Shown: positions 17,560 through 28,459 of the stretch, piece by piece
Layout: the number at the start of each line of letters is the position of its first letter
How positions within the stretch are numbered: position 1 is the first letter of the stretch
Assembly (NCBI GenBank): GCA_964036045.1
Contig: OZ038388.1
Coordinates: 37,025,447-37,089,446, forward strand
Origin: Eutreptiella sp. 'Long Island Sound 2002'
Taxonomy: Eukaryota > Euglenozoa > Euglenophyceae > Eutreptiales > Eutreptiaceae
Reading direction: 5' to 3'
Length of the DNA: 64,000 nt
Translations under genes and position numbers: made by a program
Notes under the pieces: model-generated
What the model was told of the DNA's origin: nothing
What the model saw: the letters and a program-made list of their open reading frames with translations, nothing else
Databases searched by the model: none

Positions 17560-18714
17560 GAGGAGGCGACGAGATTACGAAATGGTGTGGAAGAATTTGT
17601 GGCGGCGGAAGGAGAGCCATTCGGATCATCCTATGCATCGGTGCCCTGGGGGAGATGGGAACCGGGCACCAGACTGGGGTATGTGGCGGCACTGCGACAA
17701 TTCCTCAGGTACTCGCGCGTCCATGGGTGGTTGTCCCCGAGGGAGACCCTGGAGGGGCGATTGCTGGAGATTGCAAGGGACGGGTACTTCGAAGGGCCGG
17801 TCAAGAAACTATTGTCCGGAGTCAGGATGGCTGAGAAAGCGGGTGTCATACAGTCCCTGGTACGAGGATCGGATTGGATTTTCGCGAAGTCCCCGGAGAA
17901 ACTTCGACAGGAAAATAGCAGCAGGCGGATACGGTGGTCACCATTAGGGATCCTGTATGAGGTGGCGGCCGGAAAGGGAACGTTCACGTGGCCGGAGATG
18001 GAGTGTATTGCAATGGCGGCGTTGTCGTTATGCAACCTGTTACGCATTGGAGAGGCATGGACAGCCCACCGCAGCGGGTTGGGACAACTGGTCTTCCGAG
18101 GAGAAAAGAGTCGCCCAGGAGTCCAGGTGCAGGATGTGGGACCGTGGGCCGAGAGATGGCTACGCTTCCTCCATGAGGAGAGACACCGGAGGGGGGGCAA
18201 TGGTGCAGTGGCATACAATTTCTCCTCCCCGAGCGCATTGGAAGCCCAGTGGGTCGAGTTGGTCGCTGGTACGAGCCACAGATCGTTACGTTGGCATGGC
18301 CACAGATGTGGGGGCGCAGCCCAAGCATGGGCGGCCAGGGCACGAGGTCCCCTCCTGCAGCTCATGGGAGGGTGGTGTACACCATCAGTGGCGGTTGCAT
18401 ATGCGACGCCGACTCACGCGTGGGAATTCGAGAGTAGACGCCAACAGCCAGTCCCGGTGCGTGAAGGAGGGGAACTCAAAGTTGTGTTTGGAGAGTGGTC
18501 AGCCCTTCAGTGGTGGGGAACGTGGGTTCGGAGAGAAATTCGTGAACTCGGGCGTGGTGCGACCGAGGATGGCGCGATACTGCGAAGCATTGACGTGGCC
18601 AGAAAGAGGAGACGAGCAAATTCGACAGGAGCAGGAGCTTTCAGGTTTGACCCGGAGGCATTGGAAGATTCGGCTGATGTGGCAGAAGGTATTGCAGATG
18701 CAGGAGACCAGTGA
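17560..18714 (+). CDS. Tyrosine recombinase of the DIRS-like element
   Basis: About 375 codons with the phage-integrase family pattern. The N-terminal core-binding part includes GYVAALRQFLRYSRVHGW. The first catalytic Arg is in LCNLLRIGEAW. The HxxR-like box is in LRWHGHRCGGAAQAW. The late G-W box (LLQLMGGW) is followed by the nucleophile region SVAVAYATP. The frame is intact. The enzyme would insert the circular cDNA by strand exchange at short sequence identity. The gene overlaps the start of the RT frame. Confidence 0.8.
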   Translation, partial: EEATRLRNGVEEFVAAEGEPFGSSYASVPWGRWEPGTRLGYVAALRQFLRYSRVHGWLSPRETLEGRLLEIARDGYFEGPVKKLLSGVRMAEKAGVIQSLVRGSDWIFAKSPEKLRQENSSRRIRWSPLGILYEVAAGKGTFTWPEMECIAMAALSLCNLLRIGEAWTAHRSGLGQLVFRGEKSRPGVQVQDVGPWAERWLRFLHEERHRRGGNGAVAYNFSSPSALEAQWVELVAGTSHRSLRWHGHRCGGAAQAWAARARGPLLQLMGGWCTPSVAVAYATPTHAWEFESRRQQPVPVREGGELKVVFGEWSALQWWGTWVRREIRELGRGATEDGAILRSIDVARKRRRANSTGAGAFRFDPEALEDSADVAEGIADAGDQ

Positions 18715-19660
18715 CCTGGAGACTGGAGGGGTGCTGCAAAAATTGATTGCTTCGAGCCCGAAGGAGTTGGAGTGTGACTTGGAAGAGGGCTTGTTGGTCC
18801 TGTTATCGGGAGTGATGGAGGTGGCAGGCTCTCAGGCTTTGGGGCCAATGACCTCTGTGCTGCAAGCTCTGGACGCAATGCCAGGAGATGACTGGGAGGA
18901 TGAAGATGAGGAGAGTTATTATTCTGATGAAGAAGGAGACGAGGAAGTCAGCCCCGACCTGGCTGGCAGGGGCATTGGAGAGTGTGGGAGGGTACAGCTC
19001 AGTGAGTCGCTGTGGAGGAGAGCTGTGCCGGACGACTTGTTGGGGAAATATCGAGAATGGATGAAAGATACTCGGGGGGTTGGGGACAGCAAAGGAGTAG
19101 GAGTGGCAGAGATGCTTGAGAGCCTGGTGGAGGGGGGTTCATTGTGTCGGGTGCCAAAGTCGATGGGTGCGTCGGGTAAGGCCCATGTGATCCCGAAAAA
19201 TAGTGAAAAATGCAGCTTTATCATGAATTGCATGAAACAAAATGCTTCTGACTGTCGCCCTCCCCCCAGGTTTGTACTGCCCCAGCTGGAGGCATTACGT
19301 GATTGTTTGTTGCCGCGGAAGCGCAAAAGTGTTTATATGATTAAGTTTGATGTGTCCAACTGCTATTGAAGCATTTTGATGCCCAAGCGTTGGAGAGATA
19401 TTTTTCAGGTATCAGTTTCAGGACAGAATTATGAATGGTCTTCTTTGCCCTTCGGTTGGAAGTATTCCCCTGTGATCTGCCAGCGCCTGATGGGGGCACT
19501 GGCAGAGAATTCTGTTTTTGATCTGCAGGTGCTCCCGTTTACTTATCTTGATGATATTTTGGCGGCAGGGGCGCGCAGAGATCTGAAAAGGGCAGTGCGT
19601 AGGCTGCGGGGGCGTACAGGTGGAAGTTGTCTGGTGAGCAAAAGGTTCCGCTTAGTCTGA
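18540..19660 (+). pseudogene. Reverse transcriptase of the DIRS-like element, with a TGA stop
   Basis: The frame encodes an acidic linker (DDWEDEDEESYYSDEEGD) and then RT motifs: GKAHVIPKNSEKCSFIMN, VYMIKFDVSNCY, LPFGWKYSPVICQRLMG and the catalytic FTYLDDIL (Asp codons at 19550-19555). A TGA at 19367-19369 falls right after NCY, where the family usually has a Trp-like residue, and the same frame continues. The frame ends at 19660, and later homology is in other frames, so at least one indel follows. This copy could not make active RT without suppression. Confidence 0.8.
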
Positions 19661-19739
19661 TGAGGCCGTTGCTTACGGCGGTGGTGTTTGCTTTTTTTGC
19701 CCCAGTGCTATGCTGGCCATCCATATGTGTGGCGGGGAC

Positions 19740-20214
19740 CGCCATGTTCGGTGCACGATTTTATTATTTTCGCTGATGCTGCTCCTAGAAGCAAACGGGG
19801 TTTCCGCTATGGGTTTTTTGTCGTGGAATCAGGTGCTATAAGTGCCCTGCATGGATTGAGTCGCTTCAGCAGGCTGAATTGTTGGCATTGGTGAAAGCAT
19901 TTAAGATAGCACGATATAAAGGTTGGCGTAGGGTGGCTGTGGGTTCCGGCAGCTTGGTTGCCAGAAGTCAGGTAACTGTCCAGAACCGCATTTTGTGCCA
20001 GCTATTTTGGTGGCGGCGATGGAGTAGGGTGCAGTTAGCTGTATTTTGTGTCTCTTCGGATAGAAATCCGGCGGACTCTCCAAGCCGCACGCCTCGATTC
20101 GTTGACAGGGAGGCATGCAAGAAAGCGGCAGAAAGCAGGTATGTGACGTGGAAGGAGCTGCCAAGGCCGTTTCCATATTTTGGAACGGTAGCTCCGTGGC
20201 CTGTAGGCCAATGA
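19740..20214 (+). pseudogene. RNase H domain of the DIRS-like element
   Basis: The segment DFIIFADAAPRSKRGFRYGFFVV (Asp of strand 1) is in one frame. LLALVKAFKIARYKGWRR, VAVGSGSLVARSQ and the terminal SDRNPADSPSRTPRF are in another. The NPADSPSR signature is typical of RNase H in DIRS and related retroelements. The frame switch near 19880 shows decay. Confidence 0.7.
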
Positions 20215-20530
20215 ACAGTGGGGGGGGGGGGGGGTCTGTTGATCACCTGTTTCCTGTTGACAGCCCAGATAGTCCCTCTGGCCTTCATGGCTGTTGATGG
20301 GGCTTGACAGGCACAACAGGGAATGGCGATATTTGCTTGTTCATGTTTTGTATGATCTTGAGGACGTTTGTCCTGTTTTTTTTTTCCGGTTTATGCTTTC
20401 CGGATTTGGTAGCTCTGGATTGACAGCTGGTGCGTCTGTGACGACGACAGTGACTGTCCTTAGAAATATCTATTTCTCTGGGGTACACATGAAATAAAGC
20501 ACTGGATTCTGTCGTGCATGTATGCAGTTT

Positions 20531-22260
20531 TGGAGTTAGTGTAAAACGACTGAGCCACCCCCCCCCCCCCCGGCGCCCGGCGCAGTGGATGCCGCCTAGC
20601 CCGGAGACCCCCCTAGCTTGACAGACGGAACCGGGGCCGGGCCAGGCGCGGCGCTACCGTGTGACCCGACGTGCCTCGCTGCCCCTCCAGCGCATGCCCC
20701 ACACACACAGACAGCGCGCGCGCCACATACACACAGGCACGGCGGCATCTTCCTCCCGCCTGTGCCACCGCGGTACGGGGGCGGTCATCAGTCCGGTAGG
20801 CCTTGAGACCGGATAACCGTGAACCAGCCGGACCAGTTGCGACGCGCAGGGAAGGGCGACGTCCGTGGTCCCGGAGGTCCGGATGAGGCCTTGACCCAAC
20901 CCAACCCAACCCAGCCCCCCCTCTAGCTGCCCCCCCCCCCCCCACCCTGAAAGTGGCATGGAAGTGGGAATGAGTCGGCGTATGGCCCGTTGCTGTGACC
21001 CCTCCGTGGTCTGGGTCAGCTCAAACCCACCCACAGGCAAGGTTAGCAGCAGGCTACCTACAACCATGGTCGTTTGTATGGATTTTTTCGTGCCCTATCT
21101 GCACCCCCCTTTTTCACGCTGCCTGTTGAGGTCCAGATGTGAAGTGAACTACCCCCTTTAGTCATGTAGTCATTCAGAGCCCACTAGGAATTTTCAATAG
21201 TCATGCAGGGCCCACCAGGAAATACTGCTAGTCATCCAGTGCCCACCAAGAATTTACAACAGCGCCCTCCCAGCCTCCCTTGATCAATGGCAGTCATCCA
21301 GAACCCCCCACGGATGGCCCTGGACCACCCTGTCCTACGCTCTGCAAACCTGGTTTGCCCCCACACCTGCCTCTCACCCAAGAAACACTGTTTCCACAAT
21401 GACAAAAGGCGTTGAAGAAGTCACTATTCGGGCACCAGCCCACGGAGCCCTCCCAAAAGAGGGGTGGGTCTGGCAAGGGGACCCTTTCGCAGGTAGTCCA
21501 AAGAATCCTGCCAAGAGGGGGGTTGTACCGTTGGGAAAGGGGCTCCTAGCCCCCCCATCCCCACCCCTGCCATCGTCCAGAAGAGCGCAGTTTGTGGCAG
21601 GTCCAATGAGAGTACTTTAGCGCGCCGGGCAAAGTTTTTCCACGCTTTGGTGTGGCCCCTCGAGTTGGGGTCAAGGACTCCCACACTTCGGTGTGGCCAC
21701 TTGAGTGGTCCGTCACGCACAAGAGGGGTATTCTTGGCTTTTGAGGTGGGTGGCCATGATGGGGCCTACAAGGGTAGGGTGCATTTGATCGTCCCATTTG
21801 TTGGGCAAAAAAGCGGGAAGTTATTTGATTGCCAACAGTCATACAATGTGCTTGTGCTTAGGGTTCCTGGGCTAGAGGAGGGAGTGATGTTTGGGGGTCA
21901 AGCATTGTGATAGATGGCCGGAACATTTATTTGGATGCCGGGCACGCGCCGGGCAAACGTACCCTCAATGTACAGCAGCGGGGCACCACCCAAACCGGTG
22001 TTGGCTCTGAGATGCCCCCCGCTGCAGGACACAAGCACACATGGTAGTGTTCTAGTGAGGCCCCCATGTCGCATGCCACACCTGTTGTGCCGGTGGCGTT
22101 GTGAATGGGGTCCTGAGGCAAGGAGACCCATTGAGCTGGTGTGTCCGCCACGGTGCATGACGCAGCCGACTCACTTTGCCAAGCGCAATCCGCGGGGCCT
22201 GCGGGTGAACAGGGAGAGCATGCTGGCGGTGGCGCCATGGCAGCGCTCTCTCAGCTGCTG
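20531..22260. other. No recognised gene; C-rich and dispersed-repeat sequence
   Basis: C runs at 20557-20570 and 20929-20943. Short repeats CATCCAGTGCCCACCA and GTCATGCAGGGCCCACC occur at 21170-21260. A copy of the ACTCCCACACTTCGGTGTGG / CTCGAGTTGGGGTC repeat family lies at 21640-21720. A GCGCGCCGGGCAAA motif occurs at about 21620 and 21950. I see no supported coding region. Confidence 0.5.
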
Positions 22261-22333
22261 ATGCTTGTTGCAGGGCCCCCGCCTTCGCGGTTGCCACGGT
22301 TGCCACGGTTCTTTCCAGGGTGTGTCTCTCAGG

Positions 22334-22827
22334 ATGCTGCAGCTGTGTCGTGCATGGTGGATGCTCCTGATCGTGGTGAGTATCACGGTGGCAGAGGATG
22401 CACCCGCGAAGGATGCCCCCAGGTGCTCCATAGAGGAGGTGTTCTGGAAGCTGATGGAGGCAGAGAAGGCGGAGGATGTCCGCACGGTCACGAAGCTCCA
22501 CAAGAGGCACACATGGAACGGCATTCCACTCAAGCACGTGCTCAAGCTGGTCTACAGCACCGCGGACATCGACAGAAAGATCAACGAGCGTGCGACTGGG
22601 GCGGTGTCATCGACCACCTTCGTGAGTTTCTGGGACGAGGAGTGGACCTTCCGCGACGGCACGAATCTCAGCACCTCCGAAGCGACGTACTTTGAGTTTG
22701 ATGCCAAGTGCAGGATCGCATCCTACCACCAGGTCACGGATCGCACTCAGCAGCAATTGATTATGGACAAGTTGAACGAGCTGACCAATGGGGGCATCGA
22801 CGGCTTGAGGAAGAAGCTGCAGGAGGG

Positions 22828-22869
<42 letters not shown>

Positions 22870-22918
22870 TGATGACGGCAATGATAGCAGTGACAAGGCA
22901 CATGACGGAGAGCTGTGA
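22334..22918 (+). CDS. Small secreted NTF2-like protein with acidic tail
   Basis: The ATG at 22334 gives MLQLCRAWWMLLIVVSITVA, a good signal peptide with likely cleavage before EDAPAKDAP, and a 194-residue protein. Upstream the frame is open to 22265 but has no ATG. The middle (VFWKLMEAEKAED, WTFRDGTNLS, TYFEFDAKCRIASYHQVTD) follows the pattern of a SnoaL/NTF2-like fold. The C-terminus is a run of about 18 Asp encoded by GACGAT repeats (22829-22878), as in ER-lumen calcium-buffering tails. The family assignment is by pattern only. It may have upstream exons: TTGTTGCAG|GG at 22272 resembles an acceptor. Confidence 0.55.
22829..22878. repeat. GACGAT microsatellite encoding poly-Asp
   Basis: About eight GACGAT hexamers in frame within the NTF2-like gene. 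Confidence 0.95.
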
Positions 22919-23574
22919 TGATTCAACGGCGGTATTGGTGACAACGTCGCTCTTTCAACGTGCGCCAGCGTGGTGTTGACCCTGGTACTCAATTGTGTGC
23001 AATTGTCTTGAAGTAATAGTGGCTGCGGTCTGTAGAACCCCATGGACTGTGCTTGGAACATGCCCCTGCTGTGTTTGAAGCTGCAACCTGACGGATGTGA
23101 ACCTTCTGCTCCAGACCAATGTGGATCAGACCTTCATCCACTTCGAATTTTGTTGTCGGACCTTCTGGGCACAAGTCGGGTGTGATATCCCCGGCATGCA
23201 TCCGATACCCCACACAAGCGCCCTACAGCTTACCACTTTTTTCTGGCCTCCTCTGTTCCACAGCCCTCGAAAGCACTATGCAACCACCTTCAGTGCCTTT
23301 CAACTCTCCTTGACACAGTGCTGCGGCCTGCTCCACCATCCGGCACGCGTCATTCCACCGACATTCATTGATGAGACGGTACTGTGGTACACTCGTCCAC
23401 ACAGTTATGGCGCTCCACTGGGACCTGCTGCGGGGTAACTGATCTGAGATCTCGCCCTGCCATATCAGCCGAAGCGCTGTTTCAATGCAATAACTCCTTT
23501 TCCTCTTTGTGTCCCATGCCCCTCCACATGCACCATAAAACACTCCTCAGCCCCCCCCCTTTCCTGTCCTGTCC

Positions 23575-24282
23575 TCACGGACTCTTGGACTTGGACCAAC
23601 GAAGACCGTAGTGGCAGGCGCGGTTGGCGCTAATTGCAGAGAAGCAAACCTGACCCATTGTGGCCTGTGTATTCAGGAGGGGGGCATCAATGTGGGCAAT
23701 AGGAACACCTGGCAAACGGTTCACGACACCTGCTGACACCTGCAACAGCCAGCGATAGCCCCGTGTATACTTGAATTCTTGAATTCTTGAATTCCTTCTG
23801 CTGATGCTGGCAGGCACAGAGTATGAACTGCAACTCCACCTGTTTACGCCAGCCATGAGTGTGGCTCTCAGAGGGTGTTGGGCGAGTGGGGAGGAAGACA
23901 GCTGTCTCACGTAATACTGAAAGCAACACAACCACGGATATGCCAATGCCTCTGGCAATTCACCGTCAAACACAAACCAGGCAAAATTTTGTATCTTAAC
24001 TTTCAAGGCAAGAGTGGTTGTCAGTTTGCTTGCGAAATCCTGGAATTGTGTTTTGTCATCGTCACAAATCACAGCCCCAGGCTTCTGGTAGATGGTTTGC
24101 AGGACCAACTCGAGGTCTGGTGACCGCCGTGCCTGGGGTGGGTTGCTTTCCTGTGAAAACACAGAATAGGACTGACATGGGTAGAAGAAACAACCATGCC
24201 GACAATCTGACGTGTCAGCGTGGCTGCTGTGCGAGGAATGCCAAATCTGGCTGCATTCTTGGAAACATGTCAGGTGTGGCAT
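23575..24282 (-). CDS. Weak minus-strand ORF
   Basis: An open frame of 235 codons. The segment LELVLQTIYQKPGAVICDDD, then FASKLTTTLALKVKIQNFAWFVF, is protein-like; the rest is not. No family, no promoter and no splice partner are recognised. Confidence 0.2.
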   Translation of the reverse strand: MPHLTCFQECSQIWHSSHSSHADTSDCRHGCFFYPCQSYSVFSQESNPPQARRSPDLELVLQTIYQKPGAVICDDDKTQFQDFASKLTTTLALKVKIQNFAWFVFDGELPEALAYPWLCCFQYYVRQLSSSPLAQHPLRATLMAGVNRWSCSSYSVPASISRRNSRIQEFKYTRGYRWLLQVSAGVVNRLPGVPIAHIDAPLLNTQATMGQVCFSAISANRACHYGLRWSKSKSP

Positions 24283-24668
24283 ATCCTGGTTTATTCACCA
24301 TGTTGTCAATATGGTTGGATGGCAAACAAAGCACCAAGAAAAGATCATAAATGAACATTTGCGGAGCAACGACTGATGTACTTTCTTACATTCCTACCTC
24401 ATTGCACACCCTAACCCTACCTACATTGCACCTACCTCAGTCACACCCAACTCCTCTCCTCTTCCACTTAGGCTCCTCCAGCTTCAAGGGGCACGTGACC
24501 CCCCAGGGCTTCCCCCGACATGCTGGCTGTATGCTGTCCCACGGTTAGAACAGAATTGCGTGACGTCATGATTAGAGTGCCACCACTCACTCTTTTGGAC
24601 AAGTATAGACCATCCATCATCCACCGGATTCGCCTTTGCTTCCGATTCATTTCGTTGGCGGCAACAGG

Positions 24669-24725
24669 ATAGATCTAACACTATTAGGACCCGTCCAGAA
24701 GAGTTTTCAGTCGATTGGCCCGCAT
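24669..24725. repeat. TAGATCTAACACTATTAG repeat, copy 1
   Basis: The 18-bp motif is followed by CGATTGGCCCGCATTAC and a run rich in CGCGCGAAGC-type sequence. A second copy in the same orientation lies at 27325. The pair may be ends of related elements. Confidence 0.65.
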
Positions 24726-24739
24726 TACAAAACAACCGA

Positions 24740-27700
24740 GCGACAGACAACGCGCGAAGCGGAGCGCCAGACAAGCACATGCGCGCAAACATGCATGGGT
24801 TCATCCAGCAGCACTTGATCATCCATCCTTTCGATCAAAACAGGTATAAATTCGGATTTCACCAGAAAATATACCAGAAATTGCACATAACACCAATCCC
24901 AAGATGCGATATTCATGACCTTGGAGACAGGGTTGCCGAGGGCCACTACTGATCCTCCCTATGTTCACGTCTGGGTGTGAACGCTTGGACTCCCTCTTGG
25001 ATTGGATTCACAACGACACACATTTAGCTACTACATGGAAAGCAATTGAGAACAATTGTGGTGGTGCTCAGTGTGCCCTTGTGGGCGGCTACGAGGAAAT
25101 GGCCAAACGAGGAATACTATTTTGGCAAGGCAAAGCACACCGCCCTAGCACAATGCTTCTCGTCACAAATGATGTTGTCTGAAACCACGCACAACAAGTC
25201 TGCAAAACGTCCCATCATCTTTTGTGTGGCTTGAGATTTTGCACTGCCCTGTGCCCCATAATGTAGCAGCACACTGTGGGAAGCCAAAGCGGGGGCATTG
25301 TTGCTCTGAACAACTGCTGATCGATCGATCCTAAGTGATCCATTCACGCATCTCAAGTGCACAAGCGCCCGAGGAAGCCCCCGCCACTATGAATGGAAAA
25401 GTAGCACGGTAAGTGAGGTACAAAGTCTCAAACAGAAGCAGGAGGTAGATGGAAGAACCCAAACGGACAAATTGCTTTCACTTGTTGCAAACTTACTCCA
25501 GCAACACCACCAGCTTACGCAGTTCCTACGTTCGAGCTTGAGAACGACCCGGTTTCAAGACACAAACCTCCATGCACATGACGACTAGTTGTTTGGTTGG
25601 TGCAACAATGCACAACCCACTCAAGTCCCTCAGAGCACGGCAATGACACAAACAATTCCAATTGAAAGCCCAATGACGAAATGACCCAAGAATCCAATAC
25701 GGTCCAACAATGATCCAACCAAGAGTTCACCAATGGTCCACAAAAATCCACAAATGAGCCAATACGGGTCCACTAGTCCACACGGGACGAGCACGGGTCC
25801 AAAGAGAGTCCAAACGGGCACAAGGTAGGTCCAAATGGTTCCTGAATGGTCCACCCTTGAAAAAAGAAAAGAATGCACAAGCGCGAGTAAGACTCAACCT
25901 ACTCTTCCGGTCGGACCACATGCAATGCAAAGACGAAGAGTTCATGGGCACGGGCATTATCCTATGGACTTGAGTCATGCATGCAAAAGTGTAAACCAAA
26001 ATTCACACTACTTCTGCACGCCGACATGGATGGTCTCACCGGGGGTGGAGGAGTGGAAAGAAATTATCGACACCACCGTTGGGCCATCCCCAAAGAGCAA
26101 ATGAGTCACACTTGAGTCTCCGGACGTCTTGACTACACCAACATGAGGGAGGGAAGTGCACATGCACATACATGGTCACATGGGGCATGTAAACGCACCA
26201 ACAAAGGCACCAAACCATGACCCGGTTAGCTCTTAGGATCAACAACTAATCTAAACCAAATTAGCAAATGAGCAATACACCATTGACAATGAGATCCACC
26301 TCTTGGCAAAGAAGCACACAATAGGCCAATGGCCTCCCGGGCTACTCATGGGACCTAACCTCCACCCAAAGAGAGCACGTGCATGGAGAGATGATCCCAC
26401 CCAAAGAGAGCACGTGCATGGAGAGTTGGTCTCATCCCGGAGAGCCGGAGAGAGCACATGCATCGCCTAACCATGCCCGAGAAGAGATATTCCCCAACCA
26501 AATCCCTTGAGAGAGATTGACCTATCCACCATGAGAGAGGGCATGCATGGGGAGAGATTTTCTCCTAGCCTTGACCCAAGAGAACATGCATATGGAGAGA
26601 GTTTCACCTAGCCTTGACCAAAGAGAGCATGCATGCACTTGGAGAGAGAGAGGCGAAAGCTCGACCAATGCCTATCCTTGAGTCTAATCATAAGACGGCA
26701 AAACCACGGCATGTCTTAATTGGATAACTCCCAAGCCACGGGCACTTGAAAAAAAATGAAAGAGCCCAAGAGTCTCAAAGGATCAAAGACACGGTCACAT
26801 GGCATTAAATGCTCAATTTACCTGTTGAGGAGTATGATGAATTGGGAGAGAGCGGGAGAGTGAAGGAAAGCACCGAATCCACCTTGGGGAGAGGAGACAC
26901 TATATGTTCACCTTGACCATGGAATCGTGGGCACCACCAAGTTTGAGTCACACCATGAATGAACCATCCATGAATGACAAATGCAATGTCAACTCTTAGA
27001 ATGAATGCATGAGACCTCAAAACCAAATATGGTGTGGCACCCCAATGGAATCCAATTGCAAGGCAACAACCAATGTATCCCACGACCAGCGGTGCGCCTA
27101 CCTATGCTTCCCTTGGTCTCACCTCTCGTCCCCTTCGGAAGACACCCCATGTGACTGGTAGGTTTTGCCGTGACTACTAATACCACCATAGCAGAGATAA
27201 GGACGGTCTTGGTTTCCCCGGAGGTACTCCCTCAACACTGCCCACAGAAGCCATAAACGTACGTACTATGGCTATCACATAGTCTTCCTCCGGTTGGATA
27301 AGTGATTCCAATTTCCACATGATAGATCTAACACTATTAGCACCAAACTGGAAAGGTATTCGATTGGCTGGCCTGCATTACGGCGCGACCAAAGACGGCG
27401 CGCGCGCACACACAGCAGCAGCCAATCGACGAATCGGAAATCCAAATAATTTTAGAACAGATGCTGGCCAACCGCAGAATTGAAAAAAATCAATGCAACA
27501 TCAAAAATGCAAAGACAGAACTGAAATCTGCAATCGGAATTAATTCTGGGATCGAAATCCGGGATTGGAATCAAATGCTGAGATCGCATAATAATTTACA
27601 CATGAAATGGCACACAACAAGCAACATGAGTGTGCGAAGGAGAAATGGGCAGCAAACATGGATTCTTGACATGGCTATGCCCTAAGTTTTACAGGGAGTA

Positions 27701-27960
27701 AGAAAAAGTGCTTTTCCATTGCTTTAGAGTAGACTTTAGTTGTATTAGAGATGCTCTTAGTTATCCTGCATTTTTATCTTAGTTTTGGCCTGACCAAAAT
27801 GGGTGATAACACATTTTGACCGATAGAACCAAATAGTAAACCAGGATGTTGTGTGGACACCTTAATCCCCAAGCAATGTGAACTAAAACATCATTTCCTG
27901 ACTGACTGAGGCACTGACATACTGAGGCAGAGCCTATAGATTCATCTATGTTTTCTCATG
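24740..27960. other. Gene-free AT-richer region with short repeats
   Basis: No ORF has recognisable similarity. Repeated ATGGTCCA/GTCCAAACGGG-type motifs lie at 25650-25860. AGAGAGCACGTGCATGGAGAG and related repeats lie at 26360-26650. Confidence 0.5.
27325..27395. repeat. TAGATCTAACACTATTAG repeat, copy 2
   Basis: Matches 24669-24725 with the same order of blocks: the 18-bp motif, CGATTGGCTGGCCTGCATTAC, then a CGCGCG-rich stretch. Confidence 0.65.
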
Positions 27961-27963
27961 AAT

Positions 27964-28053
27964 GCTTAGCTGTCCTAGTGGTCTGCACCCTAGGGGGCTA
28001 TGGCACCTCTTTTTGGGAGGTCCTGGGTTCAATTCCCAGTCAGCCTAGCTAAG
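27964..28053 (+). repeat. tRNA-like sequence, probable SINE head
   Basis: It has an A-box-like stretch (TAGCT ... AGTGGT), a 5-bp stem with 7-base loop (ACCTC-TTTTTGG-GAGGT), and a T-arm CTGGG-TTCAATT-CCCAG with a good B box. The acceptor pairs poorly, so it is unlikely to be a functional tRNA. A Pol III-derived SINE head is the better reading. Confidence 0.45.
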
Positions 28054-28459
28054 TAGGAATATCCGACGTGACATGGGAGTGACCTCAGCGCCACAAGCCA
28101 TGCCACCTCAGCACCTATGGGACCCAAAACAAAAGGGTGCACATCTCAGGATGGCACTATGTGGAGTGTGAGCCCTTGGGGCAGTTTTCCAATCAGTTTT
28201 TCTCAATCATCTAAAATATTTTGATCCAAGTTGCATTGATTGTCTATTGCTGTAGTCTATTGTTGATATCTTTATTATCTAACTCTTTTCTGACTGCAGC
28301 CCTTCATGCTTTGATCTTGTTTGACTTCTACTTGCTCATCTCTGGCTTGGGTTATCCTGTATTGGTTGTATTTCATCAGCTAAACATTTTCTCGATCAAA
28401 AACAAGCAGCAGAAACCCTACACCAGCAGCAAGCAACAGGAGAGGCACAATAAGAGCTG

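Larger units (their letters stand above)
16490..20530 (+). mobile_element. DIRS-like tyrosine-recombinase retroelement, decayed
   Basis: In order on the plus strand are a Lys/Ser-rich gag-like ORF, a tyrosine recombinase, an RT whose frame overlaps the recombinase, and RNase H. The recombinase replaces an integrase, which defines DIRS-type elements. The recombinase lies before the RT. Long G runs occur at about 16510, 17531 and 20221. I could not define terminal repeats, so the ends are approximate. Confidence 0.75.

Noticed and set aside
27964-28053. Functional tRNA gene (loop would read UUU)
   Set aside because: The acceptor stem pairs poorly where it should meet the T arm, and the D-arm carries extra bases. 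A SINE head or pseudo-tRNA fits better.
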